The notes under the pieces are model-generated. The model had not been told where the DNA came from. It did no database searches and was given only the letters and a program-made list of their open reading frames with translations. A DNA stretch of 64,000 nt from Monarcha castaneiventris obscurior (lineage: Eukaryota > Chordata > Aves > Passeriformes > Monarchidae). The number at the start of each line of letters is the position of its first letter. Position 1 is the stretch's first letter. The stretch lies in the NCBI GenBank assembly GCA_026261815.1, contig JAMPIT010000583.1:682001-746000 (forward strand), in the 5' to 3' direction. This document shows, piece by piece, positions 1-12,240 of this stretch. A program made the position numbers and the translations under genes.

Positions 1-118
1 ACCTGAGCTGGCTGCTTGGGATTCAGATTTAGGTGCTAAAACAGGGACACTGGTTTTCTCCTGAGTCCCCATTTTCACCTATTTCTCTCTGCAGGAGAGC
101 CCTTTACAAACAGGACCT

Positions 119-573
119 GGGATCACAGACTCAAAGGTTGAAAGGAGAAGGGACCTCTGGAGGTCTTCTTGTCCCACCCCACTGCTCAAGCAGGGTCACC
201 AGTATCAGATAACTTTCAAATATCTCCAAGGATGGAGACTCCACAACTTCCCTGGGCCACCTGCACCAGTGCTTGGTCACTTTAACAATAAATAGTGGTT
301 TTTGATGTTCCAGTAGAACCTCCTATGTTTCAGCTTGTACCCTTTGCCCTGTCACTGAGCACCTCTGGGAAGGTCCTGGATCACCCTCTGTACTCCCTCC
401 CTTTAGATCTTTATGGACATTGAAGAGATCTCCCAGTCCCAGCTCTCTCAGCCTTTCCTTGTATGGGGGAGGCTCCAGCCTCTCAGTCACCTCAGTGGCT
501 CTCCACTGGACTCCTTCCAGTAGCTCTGTCTCTCTCTTCTTCTGGGGAACCCAGCACTAGATACTGATTTCCA
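119..573 (-). mobile_element. CR1 LINE fragment, 3' part, antisense
   Basis: Read on the minus strand this is the 3' portion of a chicken-repeat-1 (CR1) non-LTR retrotransposon. The plus strand shows the reverse complement of the CR1 end, with a CACAGA-type tail followed by GGACCTCTGGAGGTC. It then runs through the familiar CR1 blocks for 'contracted heading of a wound-down 3' region': TATCTCCAAGGATGGAGACTCC, GGAACCCAGCACTAGATACT-like sequence near 550-570. CR1 copies are usually truncated at the 5' end by incomplete reverse transcription, and this copy follows that pattern. Its many small differences from the consensus I recall suggest an old insertion. The 5' limit is approximate. Confidence 0.88.
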
Positions 574-577
574 TGTT

Positions 578-1941
578 TAATTATCATTTTTAGTGTTGCT
601 ATGAACACTTTATTTTTCCCCTCAGGTACACATACACATACTGTTTTCAGGAAAAAATCTAATACCCACATGGAAAATGCTCATGGCCACAAGGCTGCCA
701 GAGCTCCAAGAGCATTTGAACAATGCTCTCAGGGATGCACAGGGTGGGATTGTTGGGGTGGGATTGTTGGGGTGTCTGTGCAGGGCCGGGAGCTGGTCTG
801 GAGGGTCCTTGGGAGTCCCTTCCAGCTCCGGATACTCTGTGAAATGAAAACCAGTTTAGATAATGGCAAACATCCAAATTTTTACAAAAGCTGTGTCCCG
901 TTAGAATGGAATTCTGGGATTTTTAGTAAGCTTTGGATGTTGTAGCAGATCAGTTTGAATCAATGAAAAGAATTAGCATTTTTCAAGGCACGTGGATGGA
1001 GCAGAACAATTTATCTCCAGCTTTTTGGTTTGAGTACAGGAGTGCCTTTTCCATCTTATAGGAAGTCTTTGAACACTTGTTCTGACTTTGGGGAAAAAAA
1101 TCCTCTTTAGACTCTCCAGTGGTATCTTCAACAATGAATAATTAATTTTTTGGAGTGAAAAATCATTGTAATGGAATTGACCTTTCCCTATAGCAATAGG
1201 TTCAATCACTTCCATCTGTCACAAGCTCTTTGCAGGATTTTAATTAATGGTGGGAAATGTTTTCTCCCCATGTCAGTGTGTTATTTAGAATTCCAAACAC
1301 CTGAGTACTTCATAAGATTCTGGCAATACAATAAAAAAAAAAAGAAAAAAACACCAAACCTTCTGAGATCAGGACAGATTTCCTAGGGAAAAATCTGGAA
1401 AGCAGTAGAACCTCTATCTTCTCCCAGTTGGTCTTGAAGCCAGAAAATAATGACAAATCATCAGTCTTCCTCAGCAGGCTGGGAACTGATGAATCCAGCT
1501 TTCCAAAGAGCAGCTTTGCAGAAACATGGCCACATCCTCTCAGAGAGCTGTGTGAATTACATCTATATGAAAATGGCTTTTTTTTTGGCCACCCACATCC
1601 TAAAACAGATAGTGTTAGCAGGAGTGGTGACTGGACTGCTGCCACAGAGCTGCAGTGATGTCTGGCTTCACCAGTCAGCTGCACAGATCCTGCCTGTGCC
1701 TTGTTGCCTTGTCAGCAGTGCCTGGAGGGCAGGCACACGCTCAGGGATAGCTCACCCCTTCCTCTTGGGCAGCAGAGCAGCTCAGCAGCAGCCCAGAGAT
1801 GTCTTGGGCACAGAGTGAGCTGGAAGGTCACTGCTCACCCCCACCCTGCAGTGCTGGGTGGGCACCACGAGGCAGCAGGAATCTGCAGCCTTCCCAGGGC
1901 TGAGTGTTTTCCTGTCTCCTCAAAAACTGTGGGCAAGAACG
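578..1941. other. Unique sequence, no gene seen
   Basis: I see no supported gene here. Open frames run on both strands (for example 601-945 plus and 1310-1684 minus), but none has recognisable domains and they overlap one another. The stretch holds a short 14-bp tandem duplication (listed separately) and an A-rich tract near 1331-1351. The part from about 1700 is richer in G and C and leads into the minisatellite. Confidence 0.6.
743..770. repeat. 14-bp unit duplicated in tandem
   Basis: The 14-base unit GGTGGGATTGTTGG occurs twice in immediate succession without a mismatch, followed by a partial third start (GGTG). This is a small local duplication of the kind made by replication slippage. 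Confidence 0.9.
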
Positions 1942-2222
1942 GTTCCTCGTGGGCTCTCTGACTGTGCCATGTCAGTGCCATGGATGAACATTTCCTCGTG
2001 GGCTCTGTGACTGTGCCATGTCACTGCCATGGATGAACATTCCGTGGGCTCTGTGACTGTGCCGTGTCAGTGTCATAGATGAACATTTCCTTGTGGGCTC
2101 TGGACTGTGCCATGTCAGTGCCATAGATGAACATTTCCTCGTGGGCTCTGTGCCATGGATGAACATTTCCTCGTAGGCTCTGGACTGTGCCATGTCACTG
2201 TGTGAATGTCACTGCCATGGGT
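1942..2222. repeat. Degenerate minisatellite, unit about 48 bp
   Basis: About five to six imperfect copies of a unit of about 48 bp follow one another. Each contains GGGCTCTGTGACTGTGCC, then ATGTCAGTGCCATGGATG, then AACATTTCCTCGT. The GGGCTCT (or AGGCTC) landmark falls at 1951, 2000, 2046, 2095, 2143 and 2175, giving spacings of 49, 46, 49, 48 and 32 bases, so the last full unit is shortened. Because the spacing is not a constant multiple of three, the open minus-strand frames crossing the array are unlikely to be coding. Confidence 0.92.
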
Positions 2223-5200
2223 GCTGGAGTTAAGTGCCACAGAGCTGCCTCCAGTGCTTTGCCCTTGCCAGTTGACATTAAATGGTGAATGCAATCTCCC
2301 CTTGCTCACATTGCTCTTCCTGCAGAGCAAACTGGATGACTTATGGCTATTTCAGTATCAGTGCTGCTCCCCAGCTTTCTGGTAGTTCATTATCTTTGCA
2401 TTTTAGCTAAGATTACTGAAATTTTCACTGCTGCTTACAAACAGGAGTGCAAGCAGAGGCCCCCCAGCTGCCCTGCAGACAAGCCCAGCTGTATTTGCAG
2501 GCTGCAGCCCTGCTCTGAGGCTGTCCCTGCAGCGGCCCAGCAGTGCTGGAGGCAGCCTGGCCATATGCACTGGCCATGCTGTCCCTAGGAAGGCACGGCA
2601 GGGACAGGGCTCTCTGCTTCCAGGGGTGCTCGGGGCTGCTCTGCTCCCTCATTGTCCCTGCTCACACCCCTGTGCTCCCCTCCAGGCACGATCCACAGGC
2701 TCAGCCTTGTTTAGGAGAGGAGGCTGAGCTCTGCGTTCGGAGCTGCGCTTGCTAGAATTGAGCTGGGGGTGTAACAAGGCAGTGAGGAGGGTTTAGCTCA
2801 GACCCAATTTTAGTTCTCGAGCAAATAGCAGCAGTGCTGCCAGCCTTCATTACATCCACAGACAGATGGTCTGGACTGAGAGACCAGCAATTAATGTACA
2901 ATGTGTTCTTTGTTGGCACTTACCACGAAGGCCTTTTTTGTGTGTGTAAACTGTCTCATTCTTAAAACTTATTTTGTTTTGTGACTCTAGTGCCTATATG
3001 GAGCTGGAGGGAAATAATAATTCCATGTAGGCATTAAGTGGAGGAGTTGTCCTCTTTCTCTCAGCTTTCATTCAACATTCTAATTACTGAACATAATTTT
3101 TATTTTTTAAATACTCCTTGTTATGGCAGTCATTTCTCCCTAATGTATCTAATGCATTAAAATGAGCTATTTGCCCCTTAGTATCCCTGTTATATTGGGA
3201 ATTTTATAATTCCCATCAGGATCTCCTGCATGGGAAGGAGAAATTTAAGTCATTGGAGTGCAGGCATGCATTGGGTCCAGATGTTTGCCTGGGTGAGAAT
3301 CACTGAAGTTTTGCAACCTGACAACTTTACTCATTATGTTTTTACATTATTTTTATTCTCCAGCTTATTATCAGACCCTTAATTCACTCACTAAATAGAA
3401 TCCAACATGAAATGAGCCAGATGTGCTCCTCAAACCCATTCCTGGCTCCCTGACTATGCCTCAACTATTTTATATCCTGAATCCTCTCTGGTTAGAGCTG
3501 TGTATTTCCAGATATCATTCCCAAGCTTGCAAATCAGAAGCCACCAATTTTCCAGGATTCCTGTTGAAGCCAGAATGCCTGTGGAGGTGAGTCAGCATGT
3601 GGCTGGCTGCTGCTTTTTTGCCAGATTCAGGCTGCAATTTGAAGCAGAGGTGATGATCTGCAAAACCAGAGTCATTTTAATGCCTCATTTACTTGATCCT
3701 ATCAATTTTTCAATGAAGTTTGAAGGTTTTTTAGCTCTGCCTTTAAGGTATTTGGGAGCTTATTTGATCAGGATTGAAAGCCTCAGATGCTGAGGACATA
3801 AATATGTGATCATGTAATCAGAGTCTGCATCATGAGCAAGAGATGAGATAATGTTCTGGGATTAATTTTCTGAGATCTCTGCCTCCAATCTTTTTTTGGT
3901 CTTTTTTCACTTTTAAAATTGAATTTTATATATGCAGTAGAGAAGGCCAGGCAGATAAAAGATTGGACTGTAATGTAGGTAAAAACCCATCTTTCCATTC
4001 AATAAGGCAAATTTTCTTGGGAAAATTCTTTGACATCAGAGACAGATGCTTATTTAGGACCACAATTATTTACACTGGATTTTGTAGGAAAAAACCACTG
4101 TTAATACCATTAGGAATGCGTCTTTTTTAAATATTTATGGTGCAATCCTCAGAGTAGATGTTGTTAGACTGGGAATGTTTTTCCTACTGTTACACTTTTT
4201 TCCACCTCAGTTCTTCACCATCAATCTATGGCTGATGTTTCTAAACTCCAGATTGTTGTGTAATAGGGAGAAATAAATACTCGTTGTTGGCAGATGCTGC
4301 TAATGTGGCTTTTCCTGACATTGCTTGTGTCTGCTAAGACTGCGTGTATGTGTGTTGTGTGTATTTTTTGTTAGTGTTTTTGTTTGTTTTTTTGCTTAGT
4401 TTTGATTGGGGGGGAATTGTTTGGGTTTTGTTGTATTTGTTGGGGTTTTTTTTAACAATATCTCAGTAAATTCTCAGCTTTTTTTATGTATTCTTTAGAA
4501 AAAGATCCATGCCTGAGTGATAGACATATCTTGCTATAGTGGTGCTCTTCAGCTCATGTCACATTGCTCATTGTTTCTTGGAAGAGATGCTTTTTGTGTC
4601 TAGGAATTGTTTCTTGTAATTCATTTTTTGCCTCCCCTCCAGCCCTTTTCCCACAATTGCTTCATTCACGATGGCAACTCTTAAGCTTCTAAAAAAGCAT
4701 TTAAATTTGAGTAATACAATTTTCCACTTACTTTCTCTCCTTTGCTGTCCTGTTTTGTAGCAGCTGAGAAAAGAGCAGCAGGATGTGAATTACCTGGGTC
4801 GAGGGGCTCTGTTTCACCCAGGAGCACATTCCCTTCATCCCTCCCCTGGAGACACAGGGAACAACAACTCCAGAGCAGTGGCAGGTCCTTGGGATATCAC
4901 TGAACCTGAAAATGCACTTCCCTGTGAGCTCTAATGAATTGATCAGTCCTGCAGCAGTCTTGCATATTGAACAAAACATATTTTCCACACTTTGGACATG
5001 GAGAAATAGGATATAAAGGAGGTATGGCCTCATAAATCAATTCAGCTAAGGTATCCTCACAGACACATCATTGAAAAAATATGTCTCCATTTCTCTTCTA
5101 GATCACGGGAGTCTTTATAGTTCTGTGCTGGCCTAAAGTATAACTTCTGGACTGTGGTAATTCATGGTGGTCTGCAGTGAAGCCCTCTAGGACTGAGATT

Positions 5201-5238
5201 ATCTGCAAGGTCTTCAAGATATCTCTTGTGTTTCCTAC
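2223..5238. other. Unique sequence, no gene seen
   Basis: No gene can be supported. A GC-richer part (about 2440-2760) gives way to AT-rich sequence from about 2880. The longest frames (about 100 codons, for example 4728-5033 minus) have no recognisable domain. A G/T-rich tract near 4340-4456 is listed separately. Confidence 0.6.
4340..4456. repeat. G/T-rich low-complexity tract
   Basis: The plus strand is almost free of C and A over about 115 bases, made of TGTG, TTTGTTTG, GGGGGGG and runs of T up to eight. It is an asymmetric low-complexity tract with no regular unit. One strand is G-rich enough that short G-tracts could stack, but four well-spaced tracts are not present in a compact form. 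Confidence 0.8.
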
Positions 5239-5243
5239 ATATA
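5239..5243. repeat. Target-site duplication (left), ATATA
   Basis: The five bases ATATA directly abut the TG terminus of the solo LTR at 5244 and are repeated exactly at 5880-5884 after the CA terminus. A 5-bp duplication is the usual footprint of ERVL-type integration. Confidence 0.88.
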
Positions 5244-5879
5244 TGTGCTGCTTTTGGCCAAAATCTAGCAATATATCCTCTGAGAGAAAACCAGGTTACA
5301 ATCACCCTTCCCCCCACCAGGTTCGGGGGAAAAAAAAATTTTCCTTGAAGGAAAGTGAAAGAGATAAAACCTATTTATTAACAAACACACAGGAAAAGGA
5401 TAATAATGCTAAATAGTAAAAGCCCTTGCTACAGAGAGAAAACCTGGGAAGAAATTAGAGTCCTCTCAGAGGTGTGGTCCCTTCTTCTCGGAGCTGGCGT
5501 GGGGGGTGGCCTTAGGCCCTAGGCCCACCCCCAGCTCTGAAGAAAAATTCTCCTGATGTGTTCTGATGTTGTTGAAACAGTCCAGAAGGGAAAAAAAAGG
5601 GAAAAAAACCCCCACCAAAGTCCCAGGAACACGCCGGAGAAAAAGGGAAGGAGAAAAAACCCAAAAAGCTGGCTGAAGAGACAGGCAGGGTGCTCCCTCC
5701 GTGCTACCGCCACTGGAGAACGCAGAGGAGTCTCTGTCTCTGTGTACTTGGGAACTGCTTTGAAAGGTTCATTTGATTTTTTTTTTCCTCTCCTCTCAAG
5801 CCCAGTTTAAAGGCACAAAGTTAATTTTTTGGCATAGAGCCGTGATAGGGGATACACATCATAGAGTCACCCCAAGACA
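5244..5879 (-). mobile_element. Solo LTR of an avian endogenous retrovirus (ERVL-like), minus orientation
   Basis: This 636-bp element begins with TG and ends with CA on the plus strand and is flanked by the exact 5-bp duplication ATATA. Read on the minus strand it starts TGTCTTGGGGTGACTC and carries an AATAAA signal (5374-5379) in the distal third, as expected for an LTR with U3, R and U5. The same element occurs in the opposite orientation at 41821-42459 and the two align end to end, which fixes both boundaries. No internal retroviral sequence lies next to it, so it is a solo LTR left by recombination between the two LTRs of a provirus. Assignment to the ERVL class is inferred from the 5-bp duplication and the TGTCTTG start. 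Confidence in the LTR and its limits is high; the family name is uncertain. Confidence 0.92.
5374..5379 (-). promoter_or_regulatory. LTR polyadenylation signal AATAAA
   Basis: On the minus strand the hexamer AATAAA lies in the distal third of the LTR, inside a block shared with the second copy (42327-42332). It would mark the R region. It is inherited from the retrovirus, and nothing shows that it is used now. Confidence 0.7.
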
Positions 5880-5884
5880 ATATA
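5880..5884. repeat. Target-site duplication (right), ATATA
   Basis: Exact repeat of 5239-5243, abutting the CA end of the solo LTR. Confidence 0.88.
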
Positions 5885-8149
5885 GCATAGAAAATATCTG
5901 GCTTGAGACTAAACTACTAGGGGACATATCCATATTTATAAGCAGTAGCTCTATTTTAAAGTACTTACCTTCATTCCAGACTCCAAACCCCATGAAAATA
6001 TTGATTTATTAATTACACTCTACAAGCTTCTCAAAACATTTGGTAAAGGAATAGTTTTAGTACAGCATGAGCCCTTAGCTGCCCTTTTAGAGCTGTAAGA
6101 AATCCAATGGTAACCCCCCTTTCCTCCCTGATAACAGTTTAGTCTCTCTTCAGCTTTTGGGTCTTTAGCCCACTCTGCCCATGGACTTTGAAACACAGCT
6201 TGATGGATTTAGTTTGTATAAAGGAGCTAGGAATTGTCATTGGAGTAGTTTACTCACAAAGCCCCAAGGCACAGGGCTGATGGAGAGGGTTTCCACCTCA
6301 TTCCTTTGGTAGGAGAGGGGTATTCCCCATGCCACAGATCCCTGTCAGATCTGCAGGAACATGCTGAGCCTGATTCGAGGGGACATGATGGGAAAAGCCA
6401 AACTGGGAATGTCAGCAAGCACTCAGTGGCTTGAATATAATGTCAAACCACATTGTTAATATGGGATGAAGAGAATAGGGACTTGCAGGTTAAATTGCTC
6501 TTTTTCCCACGTTTAGTGAGCTTTCTGCCCTCTCTCACTGGACAATGAAATAAGCTGGAAATGTGTGGGCTCTGCTCAGTGGTACACACTTCTCCTCAGG
6601 TTATTTGTAGTTATTATTTAATTACTCATATTAATTACTGATCATCTTGTTACCTGTTGTGTTCTTCCAGCACCACCCAATAAAATTCAAACCCAAACTG
6701 ACTCAATGATTTCATTCAGGATTCAAACTCTCTTCTTATGTCTAGGGCAGCCAGCAAAGGACTAGATCTCTCTGGATTATCTGGATGACTGAGAATCACT
6801 TTCTCATTACAGACTAATTTACTATGCTGGACTCTCAGCACACTCTGTTTTACTACCACTGCTTTATGGAGGAGCTGGCAGGAGCATTAACTCAGCTGCT
6901 GCCACTTAGAGTGTTTGCCCTGTTGATAAAGGCAGGAATTCAGAACTGGGAGCAGAGCTCAGCTCTGGGCTGCTGCAGTACAAGGAGTGGGCTCTCAGGA
7001 GCCTTCTGTGTGTTTGCATTGTCTGCAGAAATGATCTGCTGAAGGTCCTGCACAGAGCAGAGGCAGCACAAGCAGCTGGGTGCAGAACTGGTTTTTGTGG
7101 CACTCATGGAACATTCCTGAAACAACCTTATTTTAAAATTCCCAATATTTAGCATTACATTTCTGTTTAGTTCAGGATAACTATCCCTTTTTTTAATGTT
7201 AGAGGCTGCTGCGTAAATAATAAAATTGGCTTTTTGAAATGTTTTAGATCATCATTGTAACATCAGGCAAGGGTTTGTGGTTGGCCTAGGAAATGGCTTT
7301 TTCTTCAGTCTGGGAGCTGTTGCCAACAGAGCTGTGGTGATCTTTAGGTTACTACAACTCTGCTTGTTTGAAAAAAACTGTAGTAAAAAAAAAAAGTAGT
7401 GTAAAGCAAAGCTTTCCAGCCACAACTCAGCTCCATTTAATTTTGCATGAAAAATGTGGTGAGGCTGGCTTAGCCCCCATGGAAGTGAGAAAGTGCAAAC
7501 TCCAACCAGGCACCTTCTTGGCTGCAGCTTTGTTTTACCAGTGTGGGTGGTGAGGAAGGAAAAGAGATTCCCCACTCCATGATGTGGTGCTAACAGGAAG
7601 GAATGAAATTCCCACAATTCAGTAATAAAGTACTTGCTTTGCTCTAAAGTGGTTTAGGTGTTTGGGGAGTGCAGACAAAGTTTATCATTTTCTTCCCTTG
7701 CTTCTTTGGCTAAAATCCAGAAATTCTGTAATGAGCTCTGTTTTGTTTTGAGATAATTCCAACCTGAACTTGTCTGAGGAAGAAACAAAGCCTGAGAAGA
7801 GTGGCCTGTGTCTCTTTTGCAGTTTAGCTTTGTAGGTTCCCTTTCCCAAAGGCCAGGCTGGGGTGGGTGCAAAGGAGGGAAAGGGGAAGCTGCAGGGGTC
7901 CTGCATGGCTGGGACCAGCACTGGAGCACCGAGGGGCAGGAGCTGGGGTGCCTGGCACAAGCAGGCTCTGAGCAGGCAGTCTGGAGGGTGACTCCCTTGT
8001 GCCCAGTGTGTAGCACCCTAACAGGGGGTTTCAGAGCCCTTTGTGGGGCTCTCGGTGTGCAGGGCTTGTTTGGCTGCTCTGGAGAGGTGCTCTGGCAGCA
8101 GCTCCCACTGAGCTGATCACCCCTTACCTTGAGGTGGGCTTTTGTTCTG
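5885..8149. other. Unique sequence, no gene seen
   Basis: No gene can be supported. Open frames of 60-120 codons occur on both strands and overlap (for example 7252-7617 minus, 7808-8116 plus), with no domain I recognise. I see no clear repeat. The part at 7840-8110 is GC-richer than its surroundings. Confidence 0.6.
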
Positions 8150-9370
8150 ATTTATCTAGGCTAAGGAAAAAAAAACCCAAAACATAATAGCTATGAGCAA
8201 AAAATGTACTTTTGGAGAGAGAAGTAATCCACAATTTTAGTAGCATTGTACTGATGAATATTTTAGTGTTGCAAACATTAATAACTATCCTCAAAACTTT
8301 AAGATTTTTACAAGTTTGGCCGCTTAAAAGTGGTTGAAATTTTTAATAATGTCTTAAAATGCCTGGTCATCAACAAGATAAAGGGCATATCAAACAGGAT
8401 TTAATGCTTTTGAAATGTCAAATAACACTGATACCTTAAAACAATACGATTGTTTTAGTTTCTGTGGCTTTTTAATGAAGTTAACTTTGCAATTTTATTG
8501 CAGGATGTAATGTGCAATTGTTAAAACATCATCAAACTGATTGCTTTATTTGATTTGAAATGTCATATTCAGTGCGGTGATTTTCATTCATTAACATTAA
8601 ACTTGGGGAACCATATGTTAAAACAATCTTGTCTATTGAATGAATATACTCAAATAATATGAGCAGAAAAAACGTGAGACTTTCTACTAAGCACTTTTAT
8701 CCCCATTTTTAAAATCCTCTAAAATTCATTAGGACAAACCTAATCCTGCAAATGGTGAATCATTCTATTTATAGATTGCATGGCATTTTGATATTAAAAT
8801 GCATAAAATCTGCCAATAGTTTAGAAATGAGGCATCAGCAAAGAGGATTATTGGTCTACCTAAATAATAATACAACCATTAAGAGGATAACATTTTCCAA
8901 TTGCAATTACATGCCTTAATTTTAAAGAAGCTATCATTTACAATAATTTGGCAGATTCAGTCCATATTTCTTTCACAAATTTATTTCTTCATTATGCCTC
9001 AAAACAAATTTATGTTGCATTTATGTTTGTGAAGATAATTTGCTTAGTTTATTGTGAATGGAAATCAGTAATTACATACAATCTCATTTTCTACAGACAT
9101 AAAGTTAATTCATGGTAGTAATTTTACACAGAATATTAGCCTGTGTTAGTTATGATGAAAATGTTACTGTGGCAAATGCTCTGTTACAGTATAATTTCCT
9201 TGGACTTGGTGAAAAGGAAATACTGACTTAGTAAATAACACTTAACTCATCGATTTTGTGATAATTTGGGGTGATTTGAAAGATGTATTAATGGTTATGG
9301 GGAAAATCATTATCTGGGCCTAAAATCAGAATTTCTTTTGTGAATGGGGAATGGAAGCTTATGGAAAAAT
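8150..9370. other. AT-rich, repeat-free block; candidate conserved noncoding element
   Basis: About 1.2 kb with no ORF of note, no CR1 or LTR sequence and no low-complexity array, but strongly AT-rich and dense in TAAT/ATTA cores. Examples are TAATTA at 9069-9074, GCAATTTTATTGC near 8488, and CAATTGCAATTAC near 8899. Complex AT-rich blocks of this kind, flanked by GC-richer and repeat-bearing DNA, are typical of vertebrate developmental enhancers and conserved noncoding elements. Conservation itself cannot be seen from one sequence, so this is inference. Confidence 0.4.
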
Positions 9371-10605
9371 AAACATTTCAAGAAGTCCAGCAGCAGATCA
9401 GCACTGCCAGATTCTGGAAGTGAGTCTTTGATGCTGGTGATGAAAGCAGTAGATCCCATTCTCCAAGGAATTCAAATGGAATCCCTTGATTTAGAGATCT
9501 AAACTGGCCAAAGCTAAATAAGATGTCTGGAGGCAATGATTCTATATTAACATTCCAGACAATTTTTTTTGTTATAACCAGTCTTTTCAAGCATGTTATG
9601 TCTGAACCTTTTGTGGCAGATATTAAAGGAAATTATATTAAAGGAAAAAAAAAAAAAAAAGATGAAATGTCTTATTTTGCCCATATCCTGGATATTTGCC
9701 CAGAAGCACGAGCAGTAATTCAGTGTAAACCTAAAGGTTTTGCCCTGGAGGCTTTTGGGTTTACAGTGCATTCCTCCAGTTCTTTGGTGGAGTTTCCACC
9801 TGATAAGTGGGAGAGAAAACCAAACTATTCATTTTCTCCCCCATCCATCCCACCCCAAGTAAAGCTGTTGAAGCACAAATATTTCTCATGGGAGGGGGAA
9901 ACAACAAAGGGATAAGTGACATTTTATTTTATAGCATTGCAGAGCTGTCTGCACTGTTGGCCTGGCCTTTGGATGTCGTGGTGTCCAGTGGCAGAACTCT
10001 GTGCCAAGCTGTCATTTGCCGTACACTGAAGCAAAAAAATCATTAAGCTGCTCTGGGAATTCTAATTTCCGTCGTTTTCTGAAACAGTTAAATAAGGATA
10101 ATTTGCTGTCTTGGAACGAGCTTCCTTGGGGATTGGGTAGGGGTAGTCCTCCAAATATGATGTTACAGGAAAACGTTGCACTCCCAGCTGAACAGAAGGA
10201 ACATGAATCTGTAATTAGTCTTTATATCACAAAATGTATGAAAATGTTATACACTGTAAAATATCTGCCATCTCATTAAAAGTAAATGAGGTTTGGCAAA
10301 CTCTGGATCTGTAGAATAAGATTATTTCCAAAGTGTTTATGCTGTTAAGAATTTTTAAAGGCATCTTTGATTTCAAGGACTATTGTAAGTATAGCTGTGT
10401 GTAATCCATAAATTGGTGTTGCACAGGATTTATGGAAGCACTTAATTATTTCGCCTGAACTTGCATTTAAAATAAAGAATGTGAAGCTCCCATGGCTTTT
10501 GAAAAAGTTGATTTTCATGTTTTTGGTTGATGTCACAAAGTACTTCTGACCCAAAGTAATACTATGAAAAATAAGGAATTCCAAAGGGAGGCGTTCTTTC
10601 TGTGC
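9371..10605. other. Unique sequence with a poly-A tract, no gene seen
   Basis: Holds an uninterrupted run of 16 A at 9645-9660, preceded by two near-copies of ATATTAAAGGAA. Overlapping frames on both strands (9523-9915 plus, 9378-9590 and 9547-9771 minus) run across it; none looks coding. Nothing else stands out. Confidence 0.55.
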
Positions 10606-10737
10606 AGAAATTCCTGCTGCTGTCCACCCTGAGCCTCCCCTGGCCCAGCCTGAGGCCGTTCCCTCTCCTCCTGTCCCTGTTCCCAGGGAGCAGAGCCCGA
10701 CCCTCCCCAGCTGCCCCCTCCTGTCAGGGAGTTGTAC
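10606..10737 (-). mobile_element. CR1 LINE fragment, internal 3' region, antisense
   Basis: A GC-rich island of about 130 bp in AT-rich DNA. It matches the antisense of the CR1 region upstream of the 3' end: CCCTGAGCCTCCCCTGG, then TGAGGCCGTTCCCTCTCCTCC, then CAGAGCCCGACCCTCC, ending near GTCAGGGAGTTGTA. The sense counterpart of the same region is seen in the CR1 at 28205. The fragment lacks the CR1 3' tail, so it is cut at both ends, by deletion or by later rearrangement. Confidence 0.8.
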
Positions 10738-12085
10738 CACCCAAAAATATCGCTTATTTGAAAGGAAGTTTAAAAAATCAGTGTGAAATGAATTCACTTT
10801 TACAAGACCAAAGTCCTTTTTTTTATCTTAAAACTTGATATTTTCTACTTTGAATGCAGATAGTGTTTTGGGTTTTTTTTCCCCCTCTTTTCCTGGTCTT
10901 GCATTTTTTGTGTATCGTGTAAAATATGGTTTTATAGCAGCAATGGCCCTGTAATGGATCCATGCTGTTGCTATCTGCCTGAGCCATTGATTTTGTTTGG
11001 GACTTCTAAGTGATCCTGGAACACAAATTAAGAATAATCATTATATTCTGTATCTGTGCATTCTCTTCCAGTAAGTTCTTCAAACTTTTAAATCAGGCAC
11101 AAATATGCATAACACCTAACACAGAGAGCCTAATATCAGTTAACTTCTGCTTTAGCAGAAGAAATAAATAGTACCAGTAGCCAGCTGCTTTATAACCTGG
11201 CATTTGGGCTCAGCAGAAAACTGGTAAGTCAACAACTGATCCAAAGGTAGAATTCCTTATTTTATAAAATAATTAATTAGCAGCAGCAGTGAGTTTTCAG
11301 TCTGTTGCATTGCCTGTCACCTTCTCAGTCTTCCCTTTGTGTTTAGAATTTGAGACTTTGTATGGGAGTTTGGAATGGTTAAGGGAAATATCTTTAAATG
11401 AATTGTGCCCTGGAACAACTGCTGTGGAAGTGTTAAGCCTGAGGATTAAAATAGTGAATATCACCTTGGTGGAATCAAACAGAAGCCTTAAAAAAATCCC
11501 TGAAGTCACAAGATTTGTCTTACAGGAGTTTGTATGTGTATGTATAAAAATGTATATCCTGAGATACTTTTCACTTCAGATTCCTGATGAGTTCTGCATC
11601 TCGCCAGTAGGAACGAATTCCCAAGAGTACAGTATCCTGCTCCATTTCTAGGGGAAATATTGAGGTGGCAGATGTCACTCTGTTCCTTAAATCTTCACAG
11701 TCAGTGGCCTTTTTTTCATCTAAACTCCTACACTGCTGCATATTCAGAGCTCTTAAGATGTGAGGTTGTCTTTTGAAAGGAATTTTATGTATATAAGTAT
11801 ATACACATTTAGTAAAAACTAGATAAAATATTATGTAAATCAGAATGTCTCAAGGGGAAGATGAAAGCAATTGGAGACTGCAACATGTCACTCCAGAAAA
11901 ACTTTTTGTTCAAAGAAATACTTGTATTATTAGTTCAAAATTAACTCAGAAGTATTACTTTGAGGAAAGGCTACATGGACTTTGAAATGATGCAGCAGAG
12001 CATCAAAACAGCCACAGTAATGACTTGTGATGAAGTGGGTGCTAACAGAGCTATCTCCTCCTAAGGAGATCTTTCAAATACAGTG

Positions 12086-12120
<35 letters not shown>

Positions 12121-12240
12121 ACAATTACAGAACAGACTTCTTATAACTGAAAAGTAGTTCAAGAGAAACAAAATGAGACTCAGTCCACCTCTGCAGCGAT
12201 CAAAAGATTTGGCATTCCAAAGTATTCATTTCACCTGCTG
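10738..12240. other. Unique sequence, no gene seen
   Basis: AT-rich single-copy sequence. The frame at 11289-11651 (120 codons, plus) has no recognisable domain, so I treat it as chance. No repeat is recognised apart from short T-rich runs near 10870 and 12088. Confidence 0.55.

Noticed and set aside
1972..2330. Minus-strand repeat-protein ORFs (16-residue repeats)
   Set aside because: The unit lengths (49, 46, 48, 32) shift frame between units, so the open frames are a by-product of the minisatellite.
10345..10797. 150-codon minus-strand ORF
   Set aside because: About a third of it is CR1 sequence and the rest has no recognisable domain.
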